Source: a bacterium
GTDB taxonomy: Bacteria; Vulcanimicrobiota; Vulcanimicrobiia; Vulcanimicrobiales; Vulcanimicrobiaceae
NCBI GenBank assembly: GCA_021805775.1
Contig: JAJZED010000006.1
Location: forward strand, 96,954-160,953
Reading direction: 5' to 3'
Length of the DNA stretch: 64,000 nucleotides
The notes below the pieces were generated by a model. That model saw nothing but the letters and a program-made list of their open reading frames with translations, was not told the origin of the DNA and ran no database searches. Of the stretch, positions 45,032 to 53,877 are shown piece after piece. The first letter of the stretch is position 1, and every line of letters begins with the position of its first letter. Made by a program: the position numbers and the translations under genes.

Positions 45032-46542
45032 AGCGCGTTCGCCTCGTCGCGCTCGTCGCGCTCTTTCTTGGCGCGATCGTTCTCGCCGGTACGCCGCAGG
45101 CGAGCGCGGGGCTCTTCGGTCATAAAAAGGCGGCCGCGACACCGTCGCCCTCGCCGCTACCGACCGCGACGCCCGAACCCCCCGCAATTGCAATTCCGCG
45201 CCTTCAGGCCCGCCTCAAGGCGCACCCGACCGATCGCCAAGCGGCGCTCGAACTCGCCGGCCTCTATCTCAGCGTCGGGCAGGCCGAGCAGGCGCTCTCG
45301 CTGACGCAGCAGCTCTTGCAGGCCGGGAATAAAGACGCACGCATCTATTACCTCGACGGCTACGCACAAGAACTCGTCGGGAATCAGGGAGGGGCGCTCG
45401 CGGATTTCCAGAGCGCCTCCGATCTCGACCCCACTAACGTCGGCATTCTCTCGCAACTCGCCGATCTCTATGCGCGCAGCGGAAAGTTCGATCTAGCCGA
45501 ACGCGTGGCAAAACGGGCGATTATCTTTCACAAGAAGAGCTCGGAGGCATACGTCGCGCTCGGCGCGGTCTACGCCGATCAGCAAAAATTCGATAAAGCG
45601 CTCGCCGAGTTTGCGATCGCTCAGAAGCTCGCTCCCAAAGATCCGACGCCGTCGTTACAGAGCGCGCGGATTTATCAAGAACAAAAACAGATTCCGAAAG
45701 CTCTCGCCGCAGTTCATCAGGCGCTGGCGATATCTCCGGGCGATCTCGACCTGTTGCTTTTCCGTGCCTCGCTTTACGCAGCCGAGCACAACGATGCAAA
45801 GACGATCTTGGCATACGACGATGCCGAGTATGCAGCGACGAACGAGAACGATCGCGTCAAAGTGCTCATGGAGAAAGCGACGTACTTTACCGGTGAGAAA
45901 AAATACCCGCAGGCGTTGGCGATCTTCCAGGAAGCGTTGAAGAAGTACCCCGATAACGCCGTCGCGCACGGCGCGATGGGCGATTACTTTGCGCAACAAA
46001 AAGATATGAAAGACGCGCGCGCGCAGTGGCTCGCGGCGCTCAAGCTCGATCCGAGTAACCCAGCCGTGCTCGCGCGCCTCTCGCAGGACGCCCTCCAGCG
46101 GCGCGATGTCGTCACGGCAACCTCCTATCTGTCGAAACTCGTGAAAGTGCGCCCCTCCGCGCAGAGTTACGCGATGCTCGGACAGGTCTATTTCTACCGC
46201 AAGCTCTACAGCAAAGCGCGCGTTGCGTGCGAGCAGAGTTTTCAGGCCGATCGTCAACCCGATACGCTCGGCTGCATTGCGAGCGCCGATTATCACCTCC
46301 ACAACTACGGTGAAGCGTCCCATATCTTCGACGCCCTCGATCGCAACGCGCCGGGTTATCTCGACCACCAGCCCGATATGCTGATGGTGGCGGCGCAGAC
46401 CTACGCGCACAATAACGAGAAGGCAAAAGCGATACAGGCGTATCGCCGCGTCCTTCGCGTCGCCGCGCGGAACTCTACGAGTTATCGTCGGGCGATTGCC
46501 GCAATTCGATCCCTCTCGAAGAAGCCTGCTTCGCGTCGGTAG
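45028..46542 (+). CDS. Secreted TPR-repeat protein
   Basis: A 504-residue protein with a signal peptide to about residue 27, a Pro/Ser/Thr linker (ATPSPSPLPTATPEPP) and about ten TPR-like helix pairs from residue 50 to the end (for example AYVALGAVYADQQKFDKALAEF and AVAHGAMGDYFAQQKDMKDA). TPR arrays bind partner proteins; the partner is unknown. It starts at GTG inside the etfA stop. Location is the periplasm or cell surface. Confidence 0.8.
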   Translation: MKRVRLVALVALFLGAIVLAGTPQASAGLFGHKKAAATPSPSPLPTATPEPPAIAIPRLQARLKAHPTDRQAALELAGLYLSVGQAEQALSLTQQLLQAGNKDARIYYLDGYAQELVGNQGGALADFQSASDLDPTNVGILSQLADLYARSGKFDLAERVAKRAIIFHKKSSEAYVALGAVYADQQKFDKALAEFAIAQKLAPKDPTPSLQSARIYQEQKQIPKALAAVHQALAISPGDLDLLLFRASLYAAEHNDAKTILAYDDAEYAATNENDRVKVLMEKATYFTGEKKYPQALAIFQEALKKYPDNAVAHGAMGDYFAQQKDMKDARAQWLAALKLDPSNPAVLARLSQDALQRRDVVTATSYLSKLVKVRPSAQSYAMLGQVYFYRKLYSKARVACEQSFQADRQPDTLGCIASADYHLHNYGEASHIFDALDRNAPGYLDHQPDMLMVAAQTYAHNNEKAKAIQAYRRVLRVAARNSTSYRRAIAAIRSLSKKPASRR

Positions 46543-46560
46543 AATGTACGCGTTCCGAGC

Positions 46561-47565
46561 GTGAAGGTCGTCACCGACAGCACGCTCGGAGCGCACCTCC
46601 GCGGCAGCGGGCACCCCGAGTCTCCGGATCGCGTCGAGCGCGTCGCCGCTGCCTTGCGTTTACATGCCGGGATCGCCGTCGTCGAAGAATCGTTTGAAGC
46701 CGACGACGGAACGCTGGCATTGGTTCATCCGCAAAGCTATATCGATCTCGTCGCGCGAGAATGCGAAGCCAGGCGGGGGTATGGGACGCTCTCGACCGGC
46801 GACGTTCTCGTCGGTGCGAGTTCTTTCTCGGTAGCGCGCCGCGCTGTCGGAAGCGTGCTGCGGGCCTTTGCGGGCGCGAAACGAGATGGGGCTCCGTATT
46901 TCGCATTGGTGCGTCCGCCGGGACATCACGCGGAACCGGCGCGCGGAATGGGTTTCTGCCTCTTCAACAATGTCGGTATCCTCGCGCGCCATATTCGTGC
47001 GACAACCGGAGCGCGCGTGGCGATTCTCGATATCGACTACCATCATGGGAACGGGACTCAGGCGCTCGTCGGCGATGGTATTTCGTACGTCTCGTCGCAT
47101 GCGTGGCCGGCGTATCCGGGTAGCGGCGGAGCGCGCGAGCAAGCGCGCACCGAGAGCGGCGATGTACTCCTCAATCTCCCAATCGATCCGCGCGGCATCT
47201 CCACCGAAGGTTTCGTCGCGCTCTGGGAGCGAGCGGCCGAGTTCGTCGGGCGCACTCTCCGTCCCGACGCCATCGTTATCAGTGCGGGCTTCGACTACGT
47301 GCGCGGCGACCCGGTCGGGGATCTCGGCGTCGAACGCAATGCGGCGGGAGCGCTAGCGCGCATCTTCGCAAAGCTTGCGGGAGAGCTCGACGCACCGTTG
47401 CTGTACGTTCTCGAAGGCGGCTACGATATCGAGAACGTCACCGGGTCGATCGTGGAGATCGCCGCGGCTCACGATCTCAGCGCGCCCGGAACGAGCGGTG
47501 CCGAGCCGAAGGCGATTCCGGAGAGCCTCCGGCATATCTTCGAACGCGCCGAGGAGACGCGCTGA
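46561..47565 (+). CDS. Histone deacetylase-like amidohydrolase (AcuC/HDAC family)
   Basis: A 334-residue zinc deacetylase. Catalytic pieces are clear: RPPGHHAEPARGMGFCLFNN with the two active-site histidines, ILDIDYHHGNGTQ with zinc-binding Asp and His, and SAGFDYVRGDPVGDLG with the third ligand. Bacterial members act on acetyl-lysine (AcuC on acetyl-CoA synthetase) or acetylpolyamines. AMP-forming acs is present in the window, so an AcuC-like role is possible. GTG start 18 bases after the TPR gene. Confidence 0.88.
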   Translation: MKVVTDSTLGAHLRGSGHPESPDRVERVAAALRLHAGIAVVEESFEADDGTLALVHPQSYIDLVARECEARRGYGTLSTGDVLVGASSFSVARRAVGSVLRAFAGAKRDGAPYFALVRPPGHHAEPARGMGFCLFNNVGILARHIRATTGARVAILDIDYHHGNGTQALVGDGISYVSSHAWPAYPGSGGAREQARTESGDVLLNLPIDPRGISTEGFVALWERAAEFVGRTLRPDAIVISAGFDYVRGDPVGDLGVERNAAGALARIFAKLAGELDAPLLYVLEGGYDIENVTGSIVEIAAAHDLSAPGTSGAEPKAIPESLRHIFERAEETR

Positions 47566-47584
47566 TGCGCGGGGCGGAGTTCCG

Positions 47585-48604
47585 CTAGGGAGCGATCGAG
47601 GCCGCGATCTTCGAGAGCTCGCCGGAATCGAGCGAGCCGACGAGCGCATAATGCATGCCGTTCTTCGACCAAGATAACAGCGAGGTCGAGCCGCGCGAGG
47701 CGAGTTTTCCCGATAGGCCGTCGAATTGCAGCTTGCGTGCCCGAAGGCCGTCGAGATCGAGCGACGCACCGGAGTTTTCGAAGAGCGAGATCATGCGGAT
47801 GCCGTCGGAGTAGAGTAGATGCGCCTGCGGAACGCCGTCATCGATGGTTCGGTCCGCCGCGACGGCAATAAATCCGTCGGGAAGATAGTGCGGCCGGCGA
47901 GCCTTAAACGGCAACGTTCGTAGAACCGCAGCAATATCGTTCGATGGACGGCGATGGATCGTGCGCTTTATGCGTTTGAGCCCGCTCGGAATCTCGAAGA
48001 TGCGCGTCGGAATATCCTTGGCGTATGCGAGATTTTCAAATCGCTGCTCGCCGAGCAACGCGCCGTTGTCGCCGAATACCTTCCGTTCGAGTACGAGGTG
48101 GCTGCGAGCGTCGAGCCAGAGCCGCATCATCGTGTTGCCGGTATAATTGTTGACCAGAGCGACGATGTCGACGGGGAATCCGAGAAGGTGACCGGTTCCT
48201 TGCTGTATCGGCCGATAGTTGCGAAGCATCAGCCCGACGTTATCGGCGATGACGATGCGGTCGTCGAGCGCTCGGTTGCGTTCGATGAAGACGCGGTGAT
48301 TTTGTGGATCGAGGACGTAGGTGGTATCGCCGCGTTCGATCTCGGTCTCCCCAAACGCCGATTGCGGAACGATGTACCAACGATGCGTGAGGTTTGGTGC
48401 GCGGTGTTCGACGCGGAAGACCGTCGCTTGCGTGCCGTGCGACCCAAAACGGATGTTCTCGATCTCCCCGACATAACTGACGACCTGCGGTGCGTGAAGG
48501 GCGGCGCGAAGAAGCGGCGTAGCGTCGCGCTGCGCGGCAAGCGCCGCCCCGGGAAGGAGCAGCGCCGCAGCGGCAAGGGCGACCGCGATCCTACGGGGCG
48601 GCAT
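47585..48604 (-). CDS. RseB/MucB-like periplasmic regulator
   Basis: A 339-residue exported protein: signal peptide (RRIAVALAAAALLLPGAALA), an N-terminal lipoprotein-binding-like domain (VVSYVGEIENIRFGS, TTYVLDPQNHRVFIERN, LVLERKVFGDNGALLGEQRFENLAY) and a C-terminal domain (LPDGFIAV, HLLYSDGIRMISLFEN). This is the two-domain RseB layout that guards an anti-sigma factor. It overlaps the anti-sigma gene by 14 bases and completes a sigma - anti-sigma - RseB set. ATG 48604 gives the cleanest signal peptide. Confidence 0.78.
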   Translation of the reverse strand: MPPRRIAVALAAAALLLPGAALAAQRDATPLLRAALHAPQVVSYVGEIENIRFGSHGTQATVFRVEHRAPNLTHRWYIVPQSAFGETEIERGDTTYVLDPQNHRVFIERNRALDDRIVIADNVGLMLRNYRPIQQGTGHLLGFPVDIVALVNNYTGNTMMRLWLDARSHLVLERKVFGDNGALLGEQRFENLAYAKDIPTRIFEIPSGLKRIKRTIHRRPSNDIAAVLRTLPFKARRPHYLPDGFIAVAADRTIDDGVPQAHLLYSDGIRMISLFENSGASLDLDGLRARKLQFDGLSGKLASRGSTSLLSWSKNGMHYALVGSLDSGELSKIAASIAP

Positions 48605-49073
48605 TCCCGCTTTCGCTTGCGAGAACGATCGGCGCCTGCGAGGCATCCTCGAACGGCTCGGTCGCCATCAGCGCCGCGTGGTCGCGGAGATCGTGCAATG
48701 CGTTGATCTGCGAGGGATGATGGAGACGCGGCAACAGTACCGGTGCGAGGATGGCTGCGAGTACGAAAAAGGCTGCCGCGGGAATCGCGACGGCGGGGCG
48801 CCACCAGGCGAGGAATCGCTCGACGAGGCGCGGGCGCTCCCGTTCGCGAGCGCGCGCAAGCGTCGCGGCGGCAAAACCAAGCGGAAGTTCGCGTCGTTCG
48901 GAACGTGCGTGAACGCGCACGAGTTCGGTGAGGCGAGCCTCCTCGTCATGGATCGCAGCGCAGGGCGCGCATATCTCGATATGCGCGAGCAAGACGGCAT
49001 CGGCCCCCGGCTCGAGGGCGCGGTGTTGGAAATCAACGATCTCTTCGCGAGTGGGGTGGCGGTCGGTTGTCAT
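48591..49073 (-). CDS. Zinc-binding anti-sigma factor (ZAS type)
   Basis: A 160-residue bitopic protein. The N-terminal cytoplasmic part has the HxxxCxxC motif (HIEICAPC) of zinc anti-sigma domains; one membrane helix (about residues 91-110, VAIPAAAFFVLAAILAPVLL) and a short periplasmic tail follow. ATG 49073 overlaps the sigma gene stop (ATGA), typical of cognate pairs. It should hold the ECF sigma factor until an envelope or redox signal. Confidence 0.85.
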   Translation of the reverse strand: MTTDRHPTREEIVDFQHRALEPGADAVLLAHIEICAPCAAIHDEEARLTELVRVHARSERRELPLGFAAATLARARERERPRLVERFLAWWRPAVAIPAAAFFVLAAILAPVLLPRLHHPSQINALHDLRDHAALMATEPFEDASQAPIVLASESGNAAP

Positions 49074-49633
49074 ACGTTTGAATATTTCAGCACGAGGCGA
49101 CGAAGTTGGTTGCGAGCACGGTGCAAGCGCGATCGTACCGTACCGATCGAGCAACCCATGATCTCGGAGATTTCTTGATAGCTGTACTCCTCGATATCCG
49201 CGAGGGTGAGCACCTGTCGCTGGTCGGGTGAGAGCGCGTCGAGCGCTTTGGCCATGGTTTCACTGTATTGGCCTTCGAGGTACTCCTCGATCGGCTCCAC
49301 GGCGAGCGGGCGTTCGCCACCCCATTCCTGCGGTGCGTTATCCTCTGGGATCTCATCGTAATAACGTCCTTTCCGTCGCCGAAGTTCGTCGCGGTGCAAG
49401 TTTGTGATAATACGGTAGAGCCAGGCCTGGAACGAGGTTCCCGGCGTGAAGCTCCGCCACGCCCGATAGACGCGAATGAAGGCTTCCTGGACGAGGTCGC
49501 GGGCGTCGGGCTCGTTGCGCGTCAGGCGGTAAGCGTAGGAATAGGCGACCGAACCGTACTGTTCGATCGCTCGTTCCAGAAAAGCCGCCTGTTCGGCACT
49601 AGGCGGTTCGATCACCTTACGCGCTGCTCCCAC
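49070..49633 (-). CDS. ECF-family RNA polymerase sigma factor
   Basis: A 187-residue sigma-70 family member of the RpoE/SigE kind. Region 2 (YSYAYRLTRNEPDARDLVQEAFIRVYRAW, split) and region 4 (LSPDQRQVLTLADIEEYSYQEISEIMGCS) are both present, joined by a 40-residue linker. The start is GTG 49633 with GAGGA about 13 bases ahead. It lies downstream of the metal-redox cluster on the same strand, 83 bases after the SCO gene, so it may control that cluster. Target promoters are unknown. Confidence 0.9.
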   Translation of the reverse strand: MGAARKVIEPPSAEQAAFLERAIEQYGSVAYSYAYRLTRNEPDARDLVQEAFIRVYRAWRSFTPGTSFQAWLYRIITNLHRDELRRRKGRYYDEIPEDNAPQEWGGERPLAVEPIEEYLEGQYSETMAKALDALSPDQRQVLTLADIEEYSYQEISEIMGCSIGTVRSRLHRARNQLRRLVLKYSNV

Positions 49634-49716
49634 GGGCGCTTGGGTTCCTCACGGGGCATGCGCGATGCCTGCCGCGCGCGGAGACGAGCGGCTCTGCCGC
49701 AGGAGTGCGCGGAGCC

Positions 49717-50664
49717 CTAACGCGAGCGAATGAGCCGGCGAGCGAGCCGCCAGAGGACCCAGATGACGGCGAGCGCCATCAACGAGATCAGCGTAATATC
49801 GAGGATCACGATGCCGGCATACTCGCTGCCGCCGCATGCTGAGACGATGCTCGCGACCAAGGAAAGCTTGAAGAGTTCGAACGGGTTGCTCGTTTCTCCG
49901 TCGATGGAACGCGCTTCGGCGAGCGCGCCGCCGGCGACCCATGCGGCGCTTCGAGCGATGAACGCAACGCGGCCGTTCGGACCGACGATGAAGAGCTCGT
50001 CGTTATGAACGTAATGGCCGGTCGTATCTTCGATTGAGGAGATGACGAAGCGGTTCAGGATATGCTGGATCGTCGAACCGGTGCCGGTCGCGAGCGTCCA
50101 GCGCGACGGGATCGCGCCGAAGCGGATACCGTAATTTTTTAGCACTGCCGGAGAATCGTACGCTGGATCGATGGAGATTTCTAACAGATGCAGGCGTTTT
50201 GGATCGATCTGCTGTTGCAATCGAGCGAATTTTGCGCTCGTGAGCGGGCAGAGATCGCCGGGCGGGCAGCGCGTGTAAATGAAACTCAAGAGGAGCGTTT
50301 TACCACGGAACGCCGTCGATAAATTGAACGGATGCCCCGCTGCATCGACCAGCGTCACATTCGGCAAATAACTACCCAAATCGACCGTGATGACTTTGCC
50401 GCGCGCGGGCAGCCCGGCGACGAACGCGCGCGCCGGTACCGCTTCCCGTAAGCTCCACGGATCGGTCGAACGATCGAGTAGACCGTCGATCCCGATGCCG
50501 GAACGTACGATGGTTCCTTTGGGAACGCTGAAGCGATAGGTACCAGGCGCTAGCTGGAGCGTTGCGCCCCGCGTCGAGGCAACGATGGTGTGCTGTGGTG
50601 CAACGCCGAGTATCGTTGCATGAATGGGAAGCAGCGCGACCGCCAAGAAGAGGGGGAACATCAC
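49717..50664 (-). CDS. SCO1/SenC-family copper chaperone-like protein with C-terminal membrane anchor
   Basis: A 315-residue protein: N-terminal signal segment, an extra domain of about 90 residues, a thioredoxin-like SCO domain (about residues 95-235) and a C-terminal helix near 285-305. The metal site is YTRCPPGDLCPLTS, a CX5C form in place of the commoner CX3C, with a histidine in HYVHNDELFIVGPNGR. SCO proteins deliver copper to oxidases or act as thiol reductases. Nearby multicopper oxidase and Met-rich cytochrome genes favour a copper role. Confidence 0.83.
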   Translation of the reverse strand: MMFPLFLAVALLPIHATILGVAPQHTIVASTRGATLQLAPGTYRFSVPKGTIVRSGIGIDGLLDRSTDPWSLREAVPARAFVAGLPARGKVITVDLGSYLPNVTLVDAAGHPFNLSTAFRGKTLLLSFIYTRCPPGDLCPLTSAKFARLQQQIDPKRLHLLEISIDPAYDSPAVLKNYGIRFGAIPSRWTLATGTGSTIQHILNRFVISSIEDTTGHYVHNDELFIVGPNGRVAFIARSAAWVAGGALAEARSIDGETSNPFELFKLSLVASIVSACGGSEYAGIVILDITLISLMALAVIWVLWRLARRLIRSR

Positions 50665-50679
50665 TCCACGATACTGCCT

Positions 50680-51963
50680 TTAACTCCCTCCGGGGTGGAT
50701 GAAGGTCGCTACCGCCATCCATATCCCAAGGGCAACGATGACTGCCGAGAGGCCGAAGGTGATGATATTACCGAGCAAGCCGTTCTTTTGCTCGCCGATG
50801 ACGCGTTTATCGTTGACTAACACGAGGAGAAAACCGAGGACGATCGGCAGCACGAAGCCGTTGAATGCCTCGATGTCGTTGGTCATGTTTACCAACGGGA
50901 GGTGCGGAATCAGCACGATACCTGCGGCGAGCGCGACGCTGCCGATATAAAGGGCGTAAAAACGCTTTGCCTTAAGACAACTATCGTTAAGCGAACAGCG
51001 CCATTCGAACGCCTCACCGAATGCCCATGCCGTCGCCAGTGAAACGACGAACGCTCCAAGCATCGACGCGCCGATCAAAGCCGCGCCGAATGTAACGCCG
51101 GCGAATTTTCCGACCAGCGGCTCGAGTGAGAGCGCGGCGTGGGCGGCATCGCTTACGGGAATATGGTGAACGAAAAGCGTTGCGGCAGTCATGACGATGA
51201 CCGCGATCATAATAAGTTGCGTCGCAACCGAACCGAACGCCGTATCGATGCGCGCGAACGGCAGATCGCGGGGTTGTAAGCCTTTATCGACCGTTGCGCT
51301 CTGTTGGTAAAAAATCATCCACGGCATGATCACCGCGCCGATATTCGACGCGATCAATAAGAGATAGTGCTGGTCGCCGAGCGGCTGCGCGCCGAGGATG
51401 CCGTGGAAGATGATGGAGTGCAGGTTTGGTTTGGCGGCGATAGCGGCCGGAATGAACAGCAATTCCATGGCGCAGAGTGCAAGCGCGAAATACTCGGCAC
51501 GTTTGTAACTCGCGGTTAAAATGACGACGGTCAGTGCGACCGCCGCTATAACGATGAAGGGAGCCGGCGGCAGGCCGAAAATCGCCGCTGCCCCGGCGAT
51601 GCCGGCGAACTCGGTTACCAGCGCGGCGATATTGGTCACGAGCATCGTACCCAGCGAGAGCCACGCCCAGCCCATACCGTAATGCTCGCGGATAAGCCGA
51701 GCGTGCCCCTTGCCGGTGGCGGTTCCAAGGCGCACCGTCATCTCTTGGACGACGAAGAGCGGCACGATGAGCAACAACTGCAGCAAGACCAACGAGAAGC
51801 CGTACTGCGCGCCGGAGGTCGCGGCGGTCGTAATGCTCCCAGCCTCGGTATCGGCGAAGGTGACGACGATGCCTGGGCCCGCAACGGCGAGCAACCGGAG
51901 GAGCCACAGCTTCCAAGCGGTTTTCTGGGTAGAGATCGTACGGCGAGCCCCAAGCGAAGCCAT
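50680..51963 (-). CDS. NRAMP-family divalent metal transporter with atypical TM1 motif
   Basis: A 427-residue protein with eleven hydrophobic helices. The TM1 metal motif reads ADTEAGS (D38) where classical MntH has DPGN, so the Asn ligand is replaced, while the TM6 methionine seems kept (NIGAVIMPWM, M213). NRAMP-related proteins with such changes include magnesium-type transporters, so Mn/Fe specificity is uncertain. A DtxR-type operator lies 9 bases before the start, which argues for Fe or Mn regulation. The SCO gene follows 15 bases downstream. Confidence 0.85.
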   Translation of the reverse strand: MASLGARRTISTQKTAWKLWLLRLLAVAGPGIVVTFADTEAGSITTAATSGAQYGFSLVLLQLLLIVPLFVVQEMTVRLGTATGKGHARLIREHYGMGWAWLSLGTMLVTNIAALVTEFAGIAGAAAIFGLPPAPFIVIAAVALTVVILTASYKRAEYFALALCAMELLFIPAAIAAKPNLHSIIFHGILGAQPLGDQHYLLLIASNIGAVIMPWMIFYQQSATVDKGLQPRDLPFARIDTAFGSVATQLIMIAVIVMTAATLFVHHIPVSDAAHAALSLEPLVGKFAGVTFGAALIGASMLGAFVVSLATAWAFGEAFEWRCSLNDSCLKAKRFYALYIGSVALAAGIVLIPHLPLVNMTNDIEAFNGFVLPIVLGFLLVLVNDKRVIGEQKNGLLGNIITFGLSAVIVALGIWMAVATFIHPGGS

Positions 51964-51971
51964 GATGAGTG

Positions 51972-51990
51972 TTAGGTTAGCCTAAAACGC
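51972..51990 (-). promoter_or_regulatory. DtxR/IdeR/MntR-type operator before the NRAMP gene
   Basis: The plus strand reads TTAGGTTAGCCTAA then AACGC. The left half and centre equal the DtxR consensus (TTAGGTTAGSCTAACCTAA) exactly and the right half keeps CTAA. It lies 9 bases upstream of the NRAMP ATG, well placed for repression by the DtxR-family protein encoded at 20951. Confidence 0.7.
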
Positions 51991-52045
51991 TCGCCTGCCC
52001 TGCCGCAAATGTCGGCGGGAATGCGTTTTCGAACGCCCCGATCCG

Positions 52046-52783
52046 TTAGTCGCCCGGTGGGAATGCGTAGAGCGGGTCCTTCGCCGGCGTGCCGATATCG
52101 ATCACGATCTGCTGGTGAGCGACGAGCGGAATGCGCTTCGGATTGCCGGTGAAGCGGCTGCCGTTGAGCCAAATGGTGACCCGACCCTTAAAACCGGCGA
52201 CATCGTTCGCACGGAGCGGCTGCCCCCAAATCGCGAAGAAATCGCCGAGATGGAAGAGGCGCACGTGCGGGGATTCGACGTGAATGATGCCCTCGGCATC
52301 GTGCGTGTGAATCCAGTAGAGGCAGCCTGCCTGCGGATTATTCGGGTTGGGAACGAAGCCGACATACTGCGGAATCGCGATCTGTTTGCCGTTTACGAAT
52401 AGGGCGAGATGTTGGTGCACGTGCAATACGACCGGTTCGGGCGCGCTCGCGCATTTAATGCCGTTCACCGCCGAACCGTTCCCGCCGAGCGTCGTGTCGC
52501 CATTGGGGAAGAGGCGCTCTCCAAGCGTCCCGCCGTCGACGAGTTGCAACGCTTTGGGTTGCGGCTTTGCACCCGGAGCGGGCGATGCCGACGGCGTCGG
52601 CGTTGCATAGATCGCCGCTATCCGTTGCGTTTCGCGCCAGCGGAAGATACCGAAGCCGAGAAAAACGAGCACGACGACGACGGCAAAGCCGAGGTAGACG
52701 GCGCGCATCGGGTCGCGCGGCGGCGGCCCGTGCGAGACCCCTCGTTCGTCACGGCGGCGTTGCGCGCGGCTTGATTGGCTCAC
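52046..52783 (-). CDS. Membrane-anchored His-rich protein, function unknown
   Basis: A 245-residue protein: basic cytoplasmic N-terminus, one helix (about residues 28-46, VYLGFAVVVVLVFLGFGIF), a Pro/Ser/Ala linker (ATPTPSASPAPG) and an outward-facing domain with clustered histidines (HVHQHLALFVNG, WIHTHDAEGIIHVESPH) and FHLGDFFAIWGQ. Two cysteines (about residues 110 and 153) may pair. Histidine spacing suggests a metal site. It lies between hldD and the NRAMP gene in the metal-redox cluster. I cannot name a characterised family. Confidence 0.7.
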   Translation of the reverse strand: MSQSSRAQRRRDERGVSHGPPPRDPMRAVYLGFAVVVVLVFLGFGIFRWRETQRIAAIYATPTPSASPAPGAKPQPKALQLVDGGTLGERLFPNGDTTLGGNGSAVNGIKCASAPEPVVLHVHQHLALFVNGKQIAIPQYVGFVPNPNNPQAGCLYWIHTHDAEGIIHVESPHVRLFHLGDFFAIWGQPLRANDVAGFKGRVTIWLNGSRFTGNPKRIPLVAHQQIVIDIGTPAKDPLYAFPPGD

Positions 52784-52825
52784 AGTCGGATCCTCGTTCT
52801 TTTCAGGAAGGGTGTGGTGAACGGA

Positions 52826-53857
52826 TTATACGGAGGAGGTGGTCGTACGGTCGTACGGCGCATCGTTTGGTTCGAGAACGCGCCCCGGAAGGAGGTAGTT
52901 TCGCACGTAATCGCCGACCGCGTCGGAGAGCGCGGGAATCTCCGCGCTGTAGCCGGAGGCGCGTAAGCGATCGATGCGCGCGCAGGTAAAATACTGGTAC
53001 TTCGTGCGAAGACGTTCGGGCATCGGGATATACTCGATGCGCTCGGGAATCCGTAACGCGGCGAAGATGGGGCGCACGAGATCGAGCCAGGTCTGCGCTT
53101 TACCGGCGCCGACATTGACGAGCCCGACGCTCTCGCTCTCGGTGAGTTGGAGCGTCATCTCGGCGGCCTCTTTCACGTAGAGAAAATCGCGACACTGCTC
53201 GCCGTCGGCGTAATCCGGACGGTCGCTCTTGAAAAGGCGAATGACGCCGCCTTGCTGGATCTGCTCGAAGGCCTTCGCGACGACGCTGCGCATCTCGCCC
53301 TTGTGCTCTTCGTTGGGGCCGAAGATATTGAAATATTTAATGCCGCAGATGCGGTCGAGCCATCCCTGACGTTGCGCGTAGCAGTCGAAGAGGTGCTTCG
53401 AGTACGCATAGGCGTTCATCGGCCGTAAGGAATGAAGCGGCGCTTCATCGTCGAGGCATTCTTCGAGAGCGCCGTAGGTCGCGGCGGAGGAAGCATAGAC
53501 GAAACGCGTCTCGCGTTCGATCGCCCAACGCGCGAGCCGCTTGGTGTACTCGTAATTATTGCGCATGAGGAAATCGGCATCGCACTCCGTCGTCGAGGAG
53601 CACGCGCCGAGATGGATCGTGGTGCTTATGGGTCCAAGCGCCTCCGGTTCGAACTCGATCGTCTCGGCGAGATCGTCGGCATCGAGATAATCGGCGAAGC
53701 GGAGCGGGACGAGATGCTTCCATTTTTCGCTCTCGTCGAGCCGATCGACGACGAGCACGTTGTCGATGCCGCGACGATTCAGCGCCCAAAGCACGGCGCT
53801 GCCGATGAGCCCCGCGCCGCCCGTGAGAAGAATCCGCCCGTTATGAAGGTCGTTCAT
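52826..53857 (-). CDS. hldD: ADP-glyceromanno-heptose 6-epimerase
   Basis: A 343-residue short-chain epimerase that makes ADP-L-glycero-D-manno-heptose for the LPS inner core. NADP motif LLTGGAGLIGSAV, the HldD-specific STTIHLGACSSTTE, catalytic Ser/Thr in YASSAATYG and the YxxxK in YAYSKHLFD, then FNIFGPNEEHKG. Its presence shows an LPS-bearing outer membrane. It is 20 bases downstream of the multicopper oxidase gene; a link to metal handling is not evident. Confidence 0.93.
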   Translation of the reverse strand: MNDLHNGRILLTGGAGLIGSAVLWALNRRGIDNVLVVDRLDESEKWKHLVPLRFADYLDADDLAETIEFEPEALGPISTTIHLGACSSTTECDADFLMRNNYEYTKRLARWAIERETRFVYASSAATYGALEECLDDEAPLHSLRPMNAYAYSKHLFDCYAQRQGWLDRICGIKYFNIFGPNEEHKGEMRSVVAKAFEQIQQGGVIRLFKSDRPDYADGEQCRDFLYVKEAAEMTLQLTESESVGLVNVGAGKAQTWLDLVRPIFAALRIPERIEYIPMPERLRTKYQYFTCARIDRLRASGYSAEIPALSDAVGDYVRNYLLPGRVLEPNDAPYDRTTTSSV

Positions 53858-53877
53858 GGTCGAAGCCCCTCGGTTCC

